Shown one piece after another: positions 35,064-36,890 of a stretch of DNA of 36,890 bases (position 1 is the stretch's first letter; each line of letters begins with the position of its first letter). The notes under the pieces are model-generated. The model ran no database searches, was not told the DNA's origin, and saw only the letters and a program-made list of their open reading frames with translations. A program made the translations under genes and the position numbers. Origin of the DNA: Myroides sp. GTDB lineage: Bacteria > Bacteroidota > Bacteroidia > Flavobacteriales > Flavobacteriaceae. The stretch covers positions 1 to 36,890 of the forward strand of contig JAHAYQ010000207.1 of NCBI GenBank assembly GCA_018384465.1. Direction: 5' to 3'.

Positions 35064-36890
35064 TTAAAGCTTGAATTTTATTCCTCCGTTAATCACAAAT
35101 CCGTCCAAAGGTGCATAAATGTCTTTAAAAACCGGATTGGTTATTGTTCCTGTATAAATGCTACCAAAGCGTGTTTGTCGGGTGTCAAGGAAGTTTTCAA
35201 AGTTGATGTACAGAGAAAATCTTTCCCAAATCTTTTCAGCCATAAACCCGGTAATAAAGTAACCTTTGCCCGTAGTTCCATTATTCAGTTTTTGAGGACT
35301 GAAATAATAGGCTTCCAGACCAACTTTCCATTTGTCTTCTATTTCATACATCAGGATGGAATTAATGCGGTGCTTTGGCGTTAACGGGCTTTCTACAGTC
35401 ATTCCATTTTGGTTTAATCGAGCATCTGTATAAGTGTATCCCAAAAATAATTTCAGGTCATCGTAACCAATTTTAATATTGGTTTCTGTTCCTTTAGTAT
35501 GAATATAACCTGGAGAATTAACGAACTGATACAGATTTGCAGAGGGGTTTTCAAGTAACAAGGGATTATCCAGATAGGTGTAAAAGAACAATTGGTTTAT
35601 GCTAAATGACCAATCTTCCCCAATGTAGGTGCGGTAATTGATGTCTGCATTTGCTCCATAACTTTTTTCCAATTTATTGATTTTGTTGTCAATAGGCATT
35701 ACATTTTGATATTGTAGGCGTTCGCTTTCTTCTGTAAAAATGGTTGGTGTTTTATACCCAAATCCACCTCCAATACGTGAAGTCAATCCGTTTGCAATCT
35801 TAAACAATGCAGATACTCTTGGCAAAAATACAGCTCCGTAATCTATCACGTAATCCGTTCTTAAACCCGCTTCTAATTGAAGCCAATCAGTAGCCTTAAA
35901 AGAATTTTGAACGAAAGCTCCGAATGTGTTTTGGCTGTAATCCCTCAACGGAAATGCAGTAATCTGCTTTTCTTTAAAATTGTCTGTCCAAATATTGACC
36001 CCGGCTACCCATTCCGATTTTTCTGTACTGTTGGTATAATTTGCTTCTGTAAAAGTTGCGGTTTGTGTTCCCTCAAACTGATAGTTGGGAATTGTTGTAT
36101 TTCGGTTAAAATAACTCACGCTGTTTTTAATTTGAAAAGAACTTTTTTCATTAATCAAATGGTCGAAAACAAATTGAGTGGAATAGCGTTGTGTTTTATT
36201 TTTCTCGAAATACTGATGCGTGTTATCTCCTTTACCTTTGATGTAAAGCATATCACCTCCCAAACGGTTTTCGATAGTTGTATTGACACCGAAATTCATT
36301 TTTGTTTTATCATTGAAATAAACAAACAATTTAGGGTTCAGTACAAAACGTTCAAATTTTGGAATGGCAGAAAAACCAATTTTTGCAGGGTCGTAAGCTC
36401 CGTTTCTATTATGCGAAGCAAATATGGTTGTTCCGATTTTCTTAAACTTCTGTCCGTAAAAACCGTTGATGTCTAAACCTCCTCCTGATGTTCCGTTTAA
36501 ATGAAAACGCAAATCCCTTTCTTCCGTTGGTGTCTTGGAAATCAGGTTTACCAAACCTGCTATTGCTCCACCACCATACAGCGTAGATGTAGAACCTTTA
36601 ATAACTTCAACCTGCTTTAAGTCAAGCGGTGGAATTTGCAACAAACCTAATCCGCTTGAAGCACCTGAATAAATGGGGAAACCGTCTTTCAGGATTTGTG
36701 TATATCTTCCATCAAGTCCCTGAATACGAATACTTGCATTGGCACTGGTAGGCGAAGTGGTTTGTACGTGAATACCTGTGCTTTCCGCTAAAAGCATACG
36801 AATATCTCCCGGTTTCATATTACCTTTTTCACCCAATTCCTCACTTCCAATAAATTCGATACGGGTAGGAATATTCTGTATGCTTCTTGT
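35064..36890 (-). CDS. TonB-dependent outer-membrane receptor (5' end outside window)
   Basis: The frame stays open to the right edge, so the start and signal peptide are missing; 608 codons are visible. A plug domain (IQNIPTRIEFIGSEEL, then IRIQGLDGRYTQILKDGFP and VIKGSTSTLYGGGAIAG) is followed by a beta-barrel ending in INGGIKFKL, near the terminal hydrophobic residue typical of outer-membrane barrels. It imports a ligand across the outer membrane using TonB energy. Since it is 5 bp ahead of the HMA-CDF gene, the ligand is probably a metal or metal complex, but FecA-, BtuB- and copper-type receptors cannot be told apart here. The methionine codon at 36818 and the leucine codon at 36836 are internal, not starts. 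Confidence 0.9.
   Translation of the reverse strand, partial: TRSIQNIPTRIEFIGSEELGEKGNMKPGDIRMLLAESTGIHVQTTSPTSANASIRIQGLDGRYTQILKDGFPIYSGASSGLGLLQIPPLDLKQVEVIKGSTSTLYGGGAIAGLVNLISKTPTEERDLRFHLNGTSGGGLDINGFYGQKFKKIGTTIFASHNRNGAYDPAKIGFSAIPKFERFVLNPKLFVYFNDKTKMNFGVNTTIENRLGGDMLYIKGKGDNTHQYFEKNKTQRYSTQFVFDHLINEKSSFQIKNSVSYFNRNTTIPNYQFEGTQTATFTEANYTNSTEKSEWVAGVNIWTDNFKEKQITAFPLRDYSQNTFGAFVQNSFKATDWLQLEAGLRTDYVIDYGAVFLPRVSALFKIANGLTSRIGGGFGYKTPTIFTEESERLQYQNVMPIDNKINKLEKSYGANADINYRTYIGEDWSFSINQLFFYTYLDNPLLLENPSANLYQFVNSPGYIHTKGTETNIKIGYDDLKLFLGYTYTDARLNQNGMTVESPLTPKHRINSILMYEIEDKWKVGLEAYYFSPQKLNNGTTGKGYFITGFMAEKIWERFSLYINFENFLDTRQTRFGSIYTGTITNPVFKDIYAPLDGFVINGGIKFKL

Noticed and set aside
35877..36476. 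199-codon plus-strand open frame
   Set aside because: Antisense shadow of the TonB receptor; cysteine-rich random-looking protein.
1..36890. CRISPR array, insertion sequence, integrase, relaxase or tra genes
   Set aside because: No regularly spaced repeats and no protein with transposase, tyrosine recombinase, relaxase or conjugation motifs was found.

Overview
The window comes from a member of the Bacteroidota, of the Flavobacteriia/Sphingobacteriia kind. The evidence is the mostly AT-rich coding, RteC-family regulators, DUF1896, DUF4099/DUF3945, an ORF6N protein and a TonB-dependent receptor. Nearly all of it (about 650 to the right edge) reads as one end of a CTnDOT-like integrative conjugative element (ICE). 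The left 650 bases look chromosomal: a GC-rich recQ 3' fragment fused to the tail of an unknown gene, then an intact tRNA-Arg(TCT) on the minus strand with its terminator. Just upstream of that tRNA lies a 14-nt scrap (646-659) matching the 3' end of a tRNA with a tRNA-Pro-like acceptor. This is what remains when an element integrates into the 3' end of one tRNA in a tandem tRNA cluster, so I place the element boundary there.

From about 660 to 17.55 kb the element carries a five-gene minus-strand cargo operon with 9-18 bp gaps or a 4-bp overlap between genes. In transcription order it encodes an XRE repressor, a DrmD-like SNF2 helicase, a 1593-aa Eco57I/PglX-like adenine methylase, a 2088-aa DEAD/DEAH helicase with a DUF1998 zinc domain and a degenerate PD-(D/E)XK-like tail, and a UvrD-like SF1 helicase with a RelE-like N-terminus. 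It resembles DISARM (SNF2 helicase, methylase, helicase, DUF1998) and Druantia (giant DruE-type helicase) without matching the standard gene set of either. This is the best candidate here for an under-described defence system.

From 17.77 to 23.7 kb, on the plus strand, is an ICE control module: rteC, an excisionase-like HTH protein, a DUF4099/DUF3945 protein, topoisomerase III and an ORF6N/PLD-like protein. This parallels the RteC-controlled excision operon of CTnDOT. A second cargo follows on the minus strand (23.76-27.13 kb): a four-gene ABC three-component (ABC-3C) conflict system. Its first gene encodes a small helical protein ending in a glycine/asparagine motif that recurs at the N-terminus of the next protein.

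From 27.37 to 33.19 kb, on the plus strand, are DUF1896 and a 1.8-kaa methylase-helicase of the DarB-like polyvalent type. A second, divergent rteC (minus strand) meets the methylase-helicase tail to tail. The right end (34.26-36.89 kb, minus strand) holds metal cargo: an HMA-CDF cation transporter and a TonB-dependent receptor that runs off the edge. No integrase, mobilisation, tra or transposase gene is visible; if present they lie to the right. Together the genes describe an ICE that regulates its own excision, may protect its DNA on transfer, and brings two defence systems and a metal-handling pair to the host.
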